Part shown: piece by piece, positions 21,945 to 29,574 of the stretch
How the letters are laid out: every line of letters begins with the position of its first letter
How positions within the stretch are numbered: position 1 is the first letter of the stretch
NCBI RefSeq assembly: GCF_022662335.1
Contig: NZ_JAKNQJ010000002.1
Span: forward strand, 186,001 to 250,000
From: Sphingomonas sp. CROZ-RG-20F-R02-07
GTDB taxonomy: Bacteria > Pseudomonadota > Alphaproteobacteria > Sphingomonadales > Sphingomonadaceae
Direction of reading: 5' to 3'
Length of the DNA stretch: 64,000 bases
The notes under the pieces: generated by a model
Told to the model about the DNA's origin: nothing
Seen by the model: the letters and a program-made list of their open reading frames with translations, nothing else
Databases searched by the model: none
Translations under genes and position numbers: made by a program

Positions 21945-21960
21945 GGGGCGTCGCGCGTCG
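21945..21960 (+). other. Left half of the terminator-like hairpin split by the transposon
   Basis: GGGGCGTCGCGCG (21945-21957) plus TCG (21958-21960) are the left arm and loop of a palindrome whose other arm now lies partly at 29575-29588. When the element and one CGCGC copy are removed, the arms pair as 8 bp (GGGGCGTC/GACGCCCC) plus 5 bp (GCGCG/CGCGC) with one bulged A. It sits between the convergent MFS and SWIB genes. Confidence 0.75.
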
Positions 21961-21965
21961 CGCGC
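21961..21965. repeat. Target-site duplication CGCGC, left copy
   Basis: CGCGC directly precedes the left TGT terminus. An identical pentamer follows the right ACA terminus at 29575-29579. Five-base duplications are the rule for Tn7-like DDE transposons. Confidence 0.8.
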
Positions 21966-21992
21966 TGTAAGCAGCGGCATAAAATTTCTCGA
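21966..21992 (+). repeat. Left terminal inverted repeat (site L1)
   Basis: Begins TGTAAGCAGCGGCATAAAAT. Compared with the reverse complement of 29548-29574, 19 of 27 positions agree, including TGT, AGCA and GGCATAA. The GGCATAA-type core is the presumed outermost TnsB site. Confidence 0.82.
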
Positions 21993-22035
21993 CAAACCAG
22001 CGGTCTCCTCTCGTGAGGTCGACCAACGTAGCCAA

Positions 22036-22050
22036 TCATAAAAGTTCGCT
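22036..22050 (+). repeat. Possible internal TnsB site L2
   Basis: TCATAAAAGTTCGCT resembles the CATAA(A/G)TT core of L1 and L4 in the same orientation. The match is weaker than for the other sites. Confidence 0.45.
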
Positions 22051-22056
22051 TAGACG

Positions 22057-22106
22057 CCCCAAAACTTATCCGGCCTCTCACGACTAGGCCGGCATAAGTT
22101 TTCCCC
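22057..22106. repeat. Inverted pair of TnsB-like sites (L3/L4)
   Basis: AAAACTTATCCGGCCT (22061-22076) and AGGCCGGCATAAGTTTT (22086-22102) are reverse complements apart from one inserted C and are separated by 9 bp. Each arm contains the AACTTAT core. The right arm has the orientation of the left terminus, the left arm the opposite. The pair lies 120 bp upstream of the first gene and could serve both transposase binding and control of that gene. Confidence 0.65.
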
Positions 22107-22226
22107 GCCCGATTTAGGGCGAAGTCCACGCAGTCGAAGGGCTGAAAGGAAAAGCGGTACGCTCCGGCGATCCGCGTCGCGGCCACGGTCGCCCTCCACA
22201 TTCCGACATTCAATAGGAGATTGGCC

Positions 22227-23000
22227 ATGGCCAATGAGGAAACGCGTGCGTCCAGCCCGGACGCAGAGCGCGACGATCCGCGTCTGGACGACAGCGTCGA
22301 TTCTTTCGCGGAAACGCGCAGGAAGATGCAGGAGCTCGTCCGTGGCGCTGCCGCTATGTTGCGGAACCAGCAAGTCGCCGGCCGTCCGGGTGCACAGCCG
22401 ACCTATCCCGCGATCGACCACGGCACGCTCCGCATTCTGTTGATGAACCTCGTCGGCGTGACGCAGGAAGCACACGGCGCCTTCGACGCCAGGCTGAAGC
22501 ATACGTTGGGACAAGGCATCATCCTCGATGACCGTCCGCGTGGCGACAAGGGCCCACGGGGCCATCGTCGCTACCTGTTGATGGACGTTCTGCAGCTAGC
22601 GCTAGTCTTCCAGCTTCAGCGTGGGTTAGTTGATCCGGCGGCGGCCGCCGCTTTCGTCATCCAAAACCGCGAGAAGCTGGAGGTGCTGTGGGTTGAGGCA
22701 TCCGGCGCCCGAGACCATTACTGGCTCGAGATCGAGATCGATGCCTATGCCGCGATCGGCGGAGAGAGAAAGGGACGTCCATCCGGGCGGGTGGGTGCGT
22801 TGGCATTCCCTGGTTCGCGCGCACGGCGCGGAATAGCCGAACCAGCGCCGGTGCTGCGCTTGGATCTCGCTGCGCTACGCGACCGCGTCGGCAGCTCGAT
22901 GCTGATTCTCGGCGATGCTTTCCGGACTGCGCAGAAACGATTTCCCGATCTCGATCATGTGAGCGCACTGCAAAAACATCTGGACGAACCGGAGGCATAA
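22227..23000 (+). CDS. Unknown 257-aa protein, first gene of the transposon, HTH-like centre
   Basis: Starts at ATG 22227, six bases after AGGAGA. The N-terminal 60 residues are charged and probably flexible. Residues about 113-148 (HRRYLLMDVLQLALVFQL and following) resemble the R-Y-x-DVLQLAL helix-turn-helix pattern of MerR-like regulators. The C-terminus (about 208-252) is helical and charged. No catalytic motif is evident. As it lies alone upstream of the intergenic region that drives tnsA, the best guess is a DNA-binding regulator of the transposition genes, perhaps acting on the TAGTGCA palindromes downstream; an accessory target factor or cargo is possible. Not seen in canonical Tn7. 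Confidence 0.75.
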   Translation: MANEETRASSPDAERDDPRLDDSVDSFAETRRKMQELVRGAAAMLRNQQVAGRPGAQPTYPAIDHGTLRILLMNLVGVTQEAHGAFDARLKHTLGQGIILDDRPRGDKGPRGHRRYLLMDVLQLALVFQLQRGLVDPAAAAAFVIQNREKLEVLWVEASGARDHYWLEIEIDAYAAIGGERKGRPSGRVGALAFPGSRARRGIAEPAPVLRLDLAALRDRVGSSMLILGDAFRTAQKRFPDLDHVSALQKHLDEPEA

Positions 23001-23117
23001 ACAAGCTCACTGGGTCTCCGTGCGTGTGGATAAGCAGAGGATCCGCAATAACAATGTAAAATATGTGATTGGGACGAACCCAATCATGAGCGGAATTCAA
23101 CGGCATGTCACGTTGAA

Positions 23118-23134
23118 TAGTGCATGATGCACTA
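23118..23134. promoter_or_regulatory. Candidate operator O1 upstream of tnsA
   Basis: Perfect palindrome TAGTGCA-TGA-TGCACTA. An identical pair of arms recurs at 23179-23195, with centres 61 bp apart (about six helical turns). Located 124 bp before tnsA inside an AT-rich gap. Confidence 0.7.
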
Positions 23135-23178
23135 ATTTACCTTAAAACAAATGGAATCCTTGTGCCGATGCGAGAAAC

Positions 23179-23195
23179 TAGTGCAATCTGCACTA
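23179..23195. promoter_or_regulatory. Candidate operator O2 upstream of tnsA
   Basis: Perfect palindrome TAGTGCA-ATC-TGCACTA. The arms are identical to O1 and only the three-base spacer differs, which points to a protein recognising TAGTGCA half sites. Confidence 0.7.
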
Positions 23196-23223
23196 CTTGA
23201 ATTGCAATCAACCCGACCGCAGG

Positions 23224-23230
23224 TAGTGCA
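23224..23230 (+). promoter_or_regulatory. Operator half site O3 next to tnsA start
   Basis: A third TAGTGCA lies 28 bp before the tnsA ATG with no matching right arm. The remaining 23001-23257 gap is relatively AT-rich and contains no ORF; it probably holds the tnsABC-tniQ promoter, but no confident -35/-10 pair is seen. Confidence 0.5.
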
Positions 23231-23257
23231 GCGAAATGGACTAAGAATGGTCGTTTG

Positions 23258-24028
23258 ATGTTTCACCCGCTTCTCACCCGTGACGCTCGGAAACCCGCAT
23301 GGTCCTCCGGCATCGATATCTCGATGGTGCCGTTGCGAAAGGTCGTTGGTCGCTCGTCGCAGATCAACAATGGCTGGCACCGCACGAACAAGCACCCGCT
23401 GGGTTATCTACCCGGGGAGTCGCGGCCCGAGCTCGCACAGTTCCTCGTCCTCGCCGAGATGGACCCCAACGTCTCGCTGGTCGCTGCACAGGCCTGCGTC
23501 ATCACGTTCGGCCATGACGGCAAGCCCTGCCGACACTTCCCCGACTACGCCGTCATCGAGTCGGGCGGGAGCGTGCTCTACGAGGTCAAGACGGCCCGCA
23601 AGTATGGTCAGACCGAGGTGCGGCGACGGCTCGCGTCCGCCGGCCTGTCGATTGAGGCACGCGGATGGCCTTACTTCGTCGCACTCGACAACGAGATGCG
23701 TGGAGCTCCCTACTTCCACGCGGCCGAGACGCTGTGGCGACGGCACCGCCCGATCTTCACGGATCTTCAGCGCCTGGCGGTTGAGCGCGCGCTCGGCACC
23801 GCCGAGCGAACGGTCGCCGACGTCGTCGCCGATCTCGCCGGCGACGACAACGCGCCTAGCGTCGAACAGGTGCTGTCGCTCGCCGCCAACGCCCGCGTGT
23901 TCATCGACCTGACGCAACCCGTCGGGCGTGGCAGCGTCATTCGGCAGGCCGATCCCCAGGCGATGCCGAAGCCGTTGCTGCCGCGCCGCCGTCCCGCCGA
24001 GGACCTCGATCTGGAGCAGGCTGCATGA
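23258..24028 (+). CDS. tnsA: TnsA endonuclease
   Basis: Restriction-like nuclease that cuts the 5' strands at the transposon ends, allowing cut-and-paste movement with TnsB. The 256-residue product has the TnsA order of catalytic residues: Glu58 in GESRPELAQF, Asp96 in HFPDYAVIE and the EVK motif at 109-111 (LYEVKTARKYG). The C-terminal half is a winged-helix-like region (ADVVADLAGDDNAPSVEQVLSLAAN). ATG 23258 is chosen; a TTG one codon upstream is possible. Its stop overlaps the tnsB start (ATGA). The intact nuclease predicts clean excision rather than replicative cointegrates. Confidence 0.92.
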   Translation: MFHPLLTRDARKPAWSSGIDISMVPLRKVVGRSSQINNGWHRTNKHPLGYLPGESRPELAQFLVLAEMDPNVSLVAAQACVITFGHDGKPCRHFPDYAVIESGGSVLYEVKTARKYGQTEVRRRLASAGLSIEARGWPYFVALDNEMRGAPYFHAAETLWRRHRPIFTDLQRLAVERALGTAERTVADVVADLAGDDNAPSVEQVLSLAANARVFIDLTQPVGRGSVIRQADPQAMPKPLLPRRRPAEDLDLEQAA

Positions 24029-26208
24029 CCGCCGTCAGGGCCGTCGACGGTGCCTGGGTCGACTACCATGGTCAGCGCTACCACCTCGAGCGACGCCAGG
24101 ACCGCAACATGGAGTGGCGCTGCCGCTCGACCCTCGTCCACATGGTCTGGACCGATGCCGAACTTCAGCGGAAGGTCGCGTCTGGCGAGGCCAGGTTCTA
24201 CAGCGGCATCGGCCGCCCGCCCGCCACCGGCAAGGTCTCGCCCGTGCATGGCAGGCGCAAGGCGTCCGAAGTCGACCGCGAGGAGGCGCGCCGCAAGCTC
24301 GTCTACGTCCTCGCCCTGAGGGAGGCGGGCATCCCCGGCGAGGATAAGACGGGCAGCGACTGGGAACTCGTCATCGACGCCACCTACGAGGACCAAGGGC
24401 GCACCTGGAAGCGGCTGCGCAGCCGGACCGAGGAGACCGTCCGCAAGCCCGTGCTGAAGTCCGTGCGCCGCTGGGTGGTCGATGCCGGCGATCCGCCCAA
24501 GCTGGAGAAGCTGATCTCGCGGCACCGCCACAAGGGCAACTACGACGACCGCCTCGACGCCGACCTACGCGAGCTCATCGGCTCCATGGTCGACGAGGAC
24601 TACCTGTCCCGCCCGCCGATCACTATCGACGACCTGAAGGACCGGATCGCCGGCAAGATGCCCGACTTCAACGCCGAGCGGGCCAAGAACGGCGGCAAAC
24701 CCCTCAAGGCGCCGGGGTACACCGCCATTCAATCGTCGATCGATGCGGTGCCCAAAGACACGGTGCTGCGGTCGCGCTACGGAGAAATGGCGGCGTTCTT
24801 GCGCTACGGCTCCGCCGCCGCGCAGGCCGATCCCGAGGCTCCGCTCGACCGCGTCGAGCTGGACGCCACCCGCATGGACCTGTTCGTGGTCGACCCGGAC
24901 ACGCTGCTGCCAATCGGCCGGCCGTGGCTGGTCGTCGTGCTGGACCGATGCACCCGCATGGTGCTCGGCTGGTTCGTCACCTTCGAACCCCCCAGCACGC
25001 TGGCGCTCATGCAGGCGCTGCGCAGCGCCATCCTGCCCAAGCTCTACCTGGATCAGTTGAAGGAGGAGCGCGGCTGGGTCATCGACCGCGAGCCAGAAAC
25101 CGGCGGCCTGCCCCGAGTGCTCGTCGTCGACCGCGCGCGAGAAAACATCGCCGAGCACCTTGCCCGCTTCGCCATGCGCATCGGCATCAACCGCGTGGAG
25201 ATCATGGCCGGCAAGAAGCCGTGGCTCAAGGGTGCCGTCGAGAAGGTCATCGGCACAATCACCCGCAAGGTGCTCCACCCGACCAAGGGCACGTCCTTCC
25301 ACAACACCTTGGTTCGCATGGGGTACGACTCGATCAAGGACGCGGTCTGCACGCCCGACGACCTAGACTACGGACTGCACAAGTTCTTCATCGACATTTA
25401 TCCCTGGGCCAAGCACCGGGGCCTGAACGGCCGCCAGCCGATCAAGGTGTGGCGCGAGAAGACCAACGAGCACCCGGTCGACATCATCGGCCACATCGAC
25501 GATGTCGCCCATCTGTTCGGTCGCACGGATCACGCGAAGCCTGGCCGCTTCGGGATCAACGCCCACAGCATGCAATACTTCTCGCAGGAATTGCTCGAGG
25601 TCCAGACCTCGTCCCAGTTCCAGAAGGCGCTGGGCGATCAGGGCGGCAAGCTGGAGTTCCACACCGATCCCGCCTGCATCGACGTGATCCACGTCAGGAT
25701 GCCTCATGACGAGAGCAAAGTGATCATCGTGCCCGTATCACCCAAGTGGCGGGAATACGCGCGCGGCCTGTCGCTGTGGCACCATCGCAAGATCCGCGAA
25801 TTCATCCGCGCCGATGCCTCGACCGACGCCGATACGCTCCTCAAGGCCAAGCTGGATTTGGTCGAGATCATGCGTGGTTCCGCATTCGGAAAGCGGCGCT
25901 CCATCCGCGCCAGTTCCCAGATCGCCCGGATCGACGGCGTGGGGCGCGTGGCGCCGGCCGGCACCGATGCGCGCAATACCGTGCCCGGCACCGGTGCGCA
26001 TGCGGCCAGGCCCAAGCCGAAGCCCAAGGCATCGAACGACGCGACCGTGGCCGACGGCGGATCGGCGCACCTGCGCCTGGTCAACGCGGATCAGGTGGAG
26101 ACCACCGCGGTGACCAGGGCGGACTGCGGAGACAATGGCGCGCGCACGCCCGGCGACAACACCTGCAAGGCCGCTCCCACGCGGCGCAAGAAGGGGTGGA
26201 CGCCGTGA
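24025..26208 (+). CDS. tnsB: TnsB DDE transposase
   Basis: Integrase-type transposase that binds the end repeats, cuts the 3' strands and joins them to target DNA. The 727-residue length is close to Tn7 TnsB (702). The catalytic triad is Asp280 (RVELDATRMD), Asp369 (VLVVDRAREN) and Glu406 (LKGAVEKVIGTI), with 36 residues between the last two. N-terminal helix-turn-helix regions (about 80-250) would bind the repeats. A beta-barrel region follows the core, then a disordered Ala/Pro/Lys tail ending RRKKGWTP. It is coupled by four-base overlaps to tnsA upstream and tnsC downstream. Confidence 0.95.
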   Translation: MTAVRAVDGAWVDYHGQRYHLERRQDRNMEWRCRSTLVHMVWTDAELQRKVASGEARFYSGIGRPPATGKVSPVHGRRKASEVDREEARRKLVYVLALREAGIPGEDKTGSDWELVIDATYEDQGRTWKRLRSRTEETVRKPVLKSVRRWVVDAGDPPKLEKLISRHRHKGNYDDRLDADLRELIGSMVDEDYLSRPPITIDDLKDRIAGKMPDFNAERAKNGGKPLKAPGYTAIQSSIDAVPKDTVLRSRYGEMAAFLRYGSAAAQADPEAPLDRVELDATRMDLFVVDPDTLLPIGRPWLVVVLDRCTRMVLGWFVTFEPPSTLALMQALRSAILPKLYLDQLKEERGWVIDREPETGGLPRVLVVDRARENIAEHLARFAMRIGINRVEIMAGKKPWLKGAVEKVIGTITRKVLHPTKGTSFHNTLVRMGYDSIKDAVCTPDDLDYGLHKFFIDIYPWAKHRGLNGRQPIKVWREKTNEHPVDIIGHIDDVAHLFGRTDHAKPGRFGINAHSMQYFSQELLEVQTSSQFQKALGDQGGKLEFHTDPACIDVIHVRMPHDESKVIIVPVSPKWREYARGLSLWHHRKIREFIRADASTDADTLLKAKLDLVEIMRGSAFGKRRSIRASSQIARIDGVGRVAPAGTDARNTVPGTGAHAARPKPKPKASNDATVADGGSAHLRLVNADQVETTAVTRADCGDNGARTPGDNTCKAAPTRRKKGWTP

Positions 26209-27365
26209 CCAGGCGCGCAGTGATCACGAAGAACGAACCCGCCGAGGAGGCGGTGGACACCGCACACGAAACCGCCGTCGAAGACGGCCGAGGGGAAGAA
26301 CGGCTCTGGTCCGAGGCGCCGGATGCGATCCGACGCGACGCCCTTCGCGCCTTGTTCGTCGCACGCGACATCGAGAAGCGAATCGTCAACACCGTCAACT
26401 CCGCGATCCGCGACCGGCACCTGCACGCCGAGGCCCAGAACGTCGTGATCACCGGCGAGACCGGCGTCGGCAAGTCCGAGATCATGAAGCGCATCCTGGC
26501 GGCCAACCCCGAGCGCCGCGATCCCGAGACCGGGAACGTCGTGCGGCCGGTCCTCTACGTCGACGTGCGCAACTCCTCGACACCGAAGGCAGTCGCGCAG
26601 GCCATGCTCGTCCAGCTCATGACGCTGAACGGGGTGGCGCTGGTCGACCCGGACGAACTCATCGGCAGTACCAAGGCGGTCGGAGTGCCCGAACTCACCC
26701 GACGCGTGAAGACGCAGATGATGGGACAGGGAGTCGTGGCCGCGCTTCTCGACGAGTTTCACAACACCGTCAGCGACAACGGCACCGACCGCCTCAACCG
26801 GATCGCCAACTGGGTCAGGGATTTCGCCAAGTCCAAATCACGCAGCGCGGCGAAGCCCGATGGTGACCTGTCCGAGATCATCGTCTTCGTCCTGATCGGC
26901 ACCAGGAAGGTCGAGCGCATCGTCGACCCCGCACTCAACGACGAGTTGGCCAGCATCACACCCTATCGCGTCAGGGTGCCCCGCTACCGCTACGAGACCG
27001 ACGACGACAAGGAGGCGTTCCACGAGCTGCTTGCCGAGATCGACAACGAGCTGCCGTTCGACGAGCATGCTGGACTGGACAAGCCGGCGCTCGCGGAGAA
27101 ATTCCACGTCGCGACCTTCGGCCTGCTGCGCCAGCTCGGCATCATCATCGTCAAGGCCGCCGACCTCGCGATCGAGGACGGATCGGACCGCGTCCGCGAG
27201 CACCACCTCCACGCCGCGGTCGAGCTGAAGCGCGGCGTGCTCGAATCGCACCTCATGAGCGCCGAAGCCGAGGGCGAAGAGCGCAGGATCGTCGAGAACC
27301 CGTTCATGCCGCCCGAAGCGGTGGAGCGGAAAAGGGCCTCCGGCAAGCGCGGCTGGAAGCCATAG
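26205..27365 (+). CDS. tnsC: TnsC AAA+ transposition regulator
   Basis: ATPase that forms filaments or rings on target DNA and links the target selector to TnsAB. The start is GTG 26205 overlapping the tnsB stop (GTGA), giving 386 residues; the open frame extends upstream inside tnsB but has no better start. Walker A is GETGVGKS (84-91), Walker B is AALLDEFHN (Asp183, Glu184) and IIVFVLIGT is sensor 1. The C-terminal tail ends SGKRGWKP, closely resembling the TnsB terminus. Length is shorter than Tn7 TnsC (555) and nearer to TniB-like proteins. Confidence 0.94.
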   Translation: MTRRAVITKNEPAEEAVDTAHETAVEDGRGEERLWSEAPDAIRRDALRALFVARDIEKRIVNTVNSAIRDRHLHAEAQNVVITGETGVGKSEIMKRILAANPERRDPETGNVVRPVLYVDVRNSSTPKAVAQAMLVQLMTLNGVALVDPDELIGSTKAVGVPELTRRVKTQMMGQGVVAALLDEFHNTVSDNGTDRLNRIANWVRDFAKSKSRSAAKPDGDLSEIIVFVLIGTRKVERIVDPALNDELASITPYRVRVPRYRYETDDDKEAFHELLAEIDNELPFDEHAGLDKPALAEKFHVATFGLLRQLGIIIVKAADLAIEDGSDRVREHHLHAAVELKRGVLESHLMSAEAEGEERRIVENPFMPPEAVERKRASGKRGWKP

Positions 27366-27367
27366 CA

Positions 27368-29524
27368 ATGCCGCTACGGGCACTTCCGCTGATCGTGCAA
27401 CCTCTGGTCGGGGAGTCGGCCGTGGGGCTCGTCATGCGCCTCGCCGACGTGAACGGTCTATCCTACCCCTGGCTCTTCGAGCGCATCGCGGGTGGCCGCC
27501 ACAATCCCGACAAATGGGGCGACGAGCGGTGGCAAATGCTCGCCGAGATCCTCTTGCTCGACATCTCCGAGCTGGACGGCATGCGCCGCCGTCCCACCGG
27601 CGACCGGCGCATCCGCAATGCGGTGACGTTCTTGGGAAATGCCGTCAGGCCCACCTACCTAACGTTCGATAGGATGCGTCTGTGCCCGCACTGCGTCGCG
27701 GAAGGCGGCGTCATGCGCGAGGCCTGGAAACTAGCGCACTGGACCGCGTGCCTTGAGCACGAAACCTACCTTGTCGACGCTTGCGACTGCGGCCGACCCC
27801 TCCACATCATCAGGCGCGGCCTCTGGCCGGACGAGTGCGTCTGCGGGAAGCCGTTCGGTGAGATCGTGACCACGACCGCCAGCAAGCAAGCGCTAGTGGC
27901 GACCCGCTGGCTGGTGCAGCTGTTTGGACCCCACCACACCGCAACGGCGCCCCGCCTGTGGCTGGACGGACGCCAGCTCGGACCCCCATTCAACGGGCTT
28001 AGTCGCACGATTGCCCCCTGTGTCGCCCGGATCGACGCAGACGACCTCGATCTGCCGGTATTCGAGCTACCGCTGCCCGAAACCGAGGCAATGCACACGA
28101 TCGACGCGCTGGGCATCCTAGAGCTGATCGGTCGCGTCGCAACTACGCCGGCTACCGACGACCGGGCGCGGCCAGGCAGGAACCCCAACCTTACCGGCCG
28201 CGACGGCGTCGTTGAGCCGGTCGCGCAGAGCATCGCGCTGGTCGAAGCGGCAATGCCCGTGATTACCGGGTGGCCCGGCTCCTGGCACCAGCTAGCCGCC
28301 GAAGTCGCAGGCAGGAACGGTTTGGCGGGCGACGACACGCCCGCCGACCTTTTCGCCACCGACATGGGCCGGCTGATGCTCGACCCTTACCTCGGCGTGG
28401 ATGGCTACCCGATCACCGTACTGTCCGATGAGACGAGGCGATGGCTGGAGACGCGCGGCTACAGGATGCGGCCAAGGGCAGTGGCGCGCTCAAGCGACGT
28501 CGCCAAGCGCCTGCTAGGCGTGCTGCCGCTGAAAGACATCGCCAAACGCCTCCGGGGGCGGATTGGACCGGGCGTGAGGCGTAGCTACCATCAGGCCCTC
28601 AAGGAGCTTGACCGCGCCGACATCAGCCACCTGACGGACGAGCAGCTGGCCGAGGCTCTGCTCGCGCGCGTACAGCAGCTGCTCAAGGCGGTAGAGGGAC
28701 ACGTCTCGGTCAACGTCATCGCCGAAACGCTCTGCAGCCGCGAGAGACGCACGGGCGGCGCCGTCTGGGTCGATCCCAGGCTGCTGCGGCCCGTCACCAT
28801 CGAGATCACCGCCCACGCCCGCTACAAGGGCGACGTGTTCGTGATGGCCGAGGTCATGGCGATGCGCGAGCGGCTAGCGGGCGCGGCGCGGCGGGTCCGC
28901 AGGAACGCTGTCCCAGACAACTTCGAGAAGTACGGCGACGTCACCCAGGGGACGGTGAGCACGCTATACACGGCCTCGGATCTGATCGTGGACATCCTGT
29001 CGGGCAAAGTGCCGTCCGTCACCACGGCGGCGAAGCCGACCCTGGCGGACCTCTGGATCCCGAGACACGCCGTGGAGCGCTTGGCCCTCGCGGCCAGGGT
29101 TCGAGCGGCGGTGACTGCCGACCGGTTCATGACGGCTTCCTCCATCACCGATATAACCAACAGACTCTGGGGAGCACGTCACCGCGAATTCACGAAACTG
29201 ATGCGGAGACTAAGGGACACGCACGTCCTGCGCTTCGAAGAAACGCTCGACGAACGACATGACAAGGTGCGCTACAGCATGGCCGTCACTGACTGCCTGC
29301 GCGAGGCCGAGGCGATGTTCGGCCCCAGCGGCATCGACGGCGTCGACACGGTCATCGGCGAACTGAAGGGCTGCAGTTCCGCGAAGCGGCCTGAGCATCG
29401 AACCAGATCCCGGGCGGCGATACGAAACGTCGAGAAGGTGAAGAAGGTGCGACGCGAAGTTGTCCCGATTCGAACCGTCGCCCACGATGGAAAAACGATT
29501 AAATCGGGACAAATTACGCCATAG
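27368..29524 (+). CDS. tniQ: Long TniQ/TnsD target-site selector
   Basis: Selects the insertion site and recruits TnsC. The N-terminal TniQ domain carries two zinc-binding clusters: CPHC (106-109) with CLEH (128-131), and CDC (139-141) with CVC (157-159). The 718-residue length exceeds short TniQ (about 400) and Tn7 TnsD (508), leaving some 500 residues for target-DNA recognition; helix-turn-helix-like segments occur near 600-640. It begins 2 bp after tnsC. Its last codons overlap two TnsB-like end sites, so the C-terminus (IKSGQITP) is partly dictated by transposon-end DNA. It is the only selector gene in the element. Confidence 0.9.
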   Translation: MPLRALPLIVQPLVGESAVGLVMRLADVNGLSYPWLFERIAGGRHNPDKWGDERWQMLAEILLLDISELDGMRRRPTGDRRIRNAVTFLGNAVRPTYLTFDRMRLCPHCVAEGGVMREAWKLAHWTACLEHETYLVDACDCGRPLHIIRRGLWPDECVCGKPFGEIVTTTASKQALVATRWLVQLFGPHHTATAPRLWLDGRQLGPPFNGLSRTIAPCVARIDADDLDLPVFELPLPETEAMHTIDALGILELIGRVATTPATDDRARPGRNPNLTGRDGVVEPVAQSIALVEAAMPVITGWPGSWHQLAAEVAGRNGLAGDDTPADLFATDMGRLMLDPYLGVDGYPITVLSDETRRWLETRGYRMRPRAVARSSDVAKRLLGVLPLKDIAKRLRGRIGPGVRRSYHQALKELDRADISHLTDEQLAEALLARVQQLLKAVEGHVSVNVIAETLCSRERRTGGAVWVDPRLLRPVTIEITAHARYKGDVFVMAEVMAMRERLAGAARRVRRNAVPDNFEKYGDVTQGTVSTLYTASDLIVDILSGKVPSVTTAAKPTLADLWIPRHAVERLALAARVRAAVTADRFMTASSITDITNRLWGARHREFTKLMRRLRDTHVLRFEETLDERHDKVRYSMAVTDCLREAEAMFGPSGIDGVDTVIGELKGCSSAKRPEHRTRSRAAIRNVEKVKKVRREVVPIRTVAHDGKTIKSGQITP
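29457..29515. repeat. Inverted pair of TnsB-like sites (R3/R2) inside the tniQ 3' end
   Basis: AAGTTGTCCCGATT (29457-29470) and AATCGGGACAAATT (29502-29515) are reverse complements at 13 of 14 positions. R2 has the orientation of the right terminus and R3 the opposite. Both lie in the last 70 bases of tniQ. The arrangement mirrors the L3/L4 pair at the other end. Confidence 0.65.
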
Positions 29525-29530
29525 GTTCAG

Positions 29531-29543
29531 AAAACATATGGGG
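29531..29543 (-). repeat. Weak extra TnsB-like site
   Basis: AAAACATATGGGG between R2 and the terminus resembles the L3 arm AAAACTTATCCGG. It is a partial match only. Confidence 0.3.
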
Positions 29544-29547
29544 TGAA

Positions 29548-29574
29548 CCGGGACAACTTATGCCCGTGCTCACA
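29548..29574 (-). repeat. Right terminal inverted repeat (site R1)
   Basis: Reads CCGGGACAACTTATGCCCGT then GCTCACA at the boundary. On the minus strand it begins TGTGAGCACGGGCATAAGTT, matching the left terminus at 19 of 27 positions. Confidence 0.82.

Larger units (their letters stand above)
21966..29574 (+). mobile_element. Complete Tn7-like transposon, orf257-tnsA-tnsB-tnsC-tniQ
   Basis: A 7609-bp element bounded by TGT at 21966 and ACA at 29574. The terminal 27 bases of the two ends match as inverted repeats at 19 positions, and both share GGCATAA. A 5-bp duplication CGCGC flanks it. It encodes a TnsA endonuclease, TnsB DDE transposase, TnsC AAA+ regulator and one long TniQ/TnsD target selector, plus one unrecognised 257-residue protein. 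All core catalytic motifs are intact, so it is potentially active. There is no antibiotic, defence, integrase or Cas cargo, and no CRISPR repeat. Both extremities carry extra TnsB-like sites. Confidence 0.92.

Noticed and set aside
22221..22226. TTG start two codons upstream for the first transposon gene
   Set aside because: The AGGAGA site would sit directly on the TTG, whereas ATG 22227 has proper spacing.
25746..26204. Upstream extension of the tnsC frame inside tnsB
   Set aside because: The extension is Arg-rich shadow; GTG 26205 overlapping the tnsB stop fits the operon pattern.
21966..29574. CRISPR-associated (CAST-type) transposon
   Set aside because: No Cas gene, CRISPR repeat array or guide-like repeat is visible; TniQ is long and TnsD-like.
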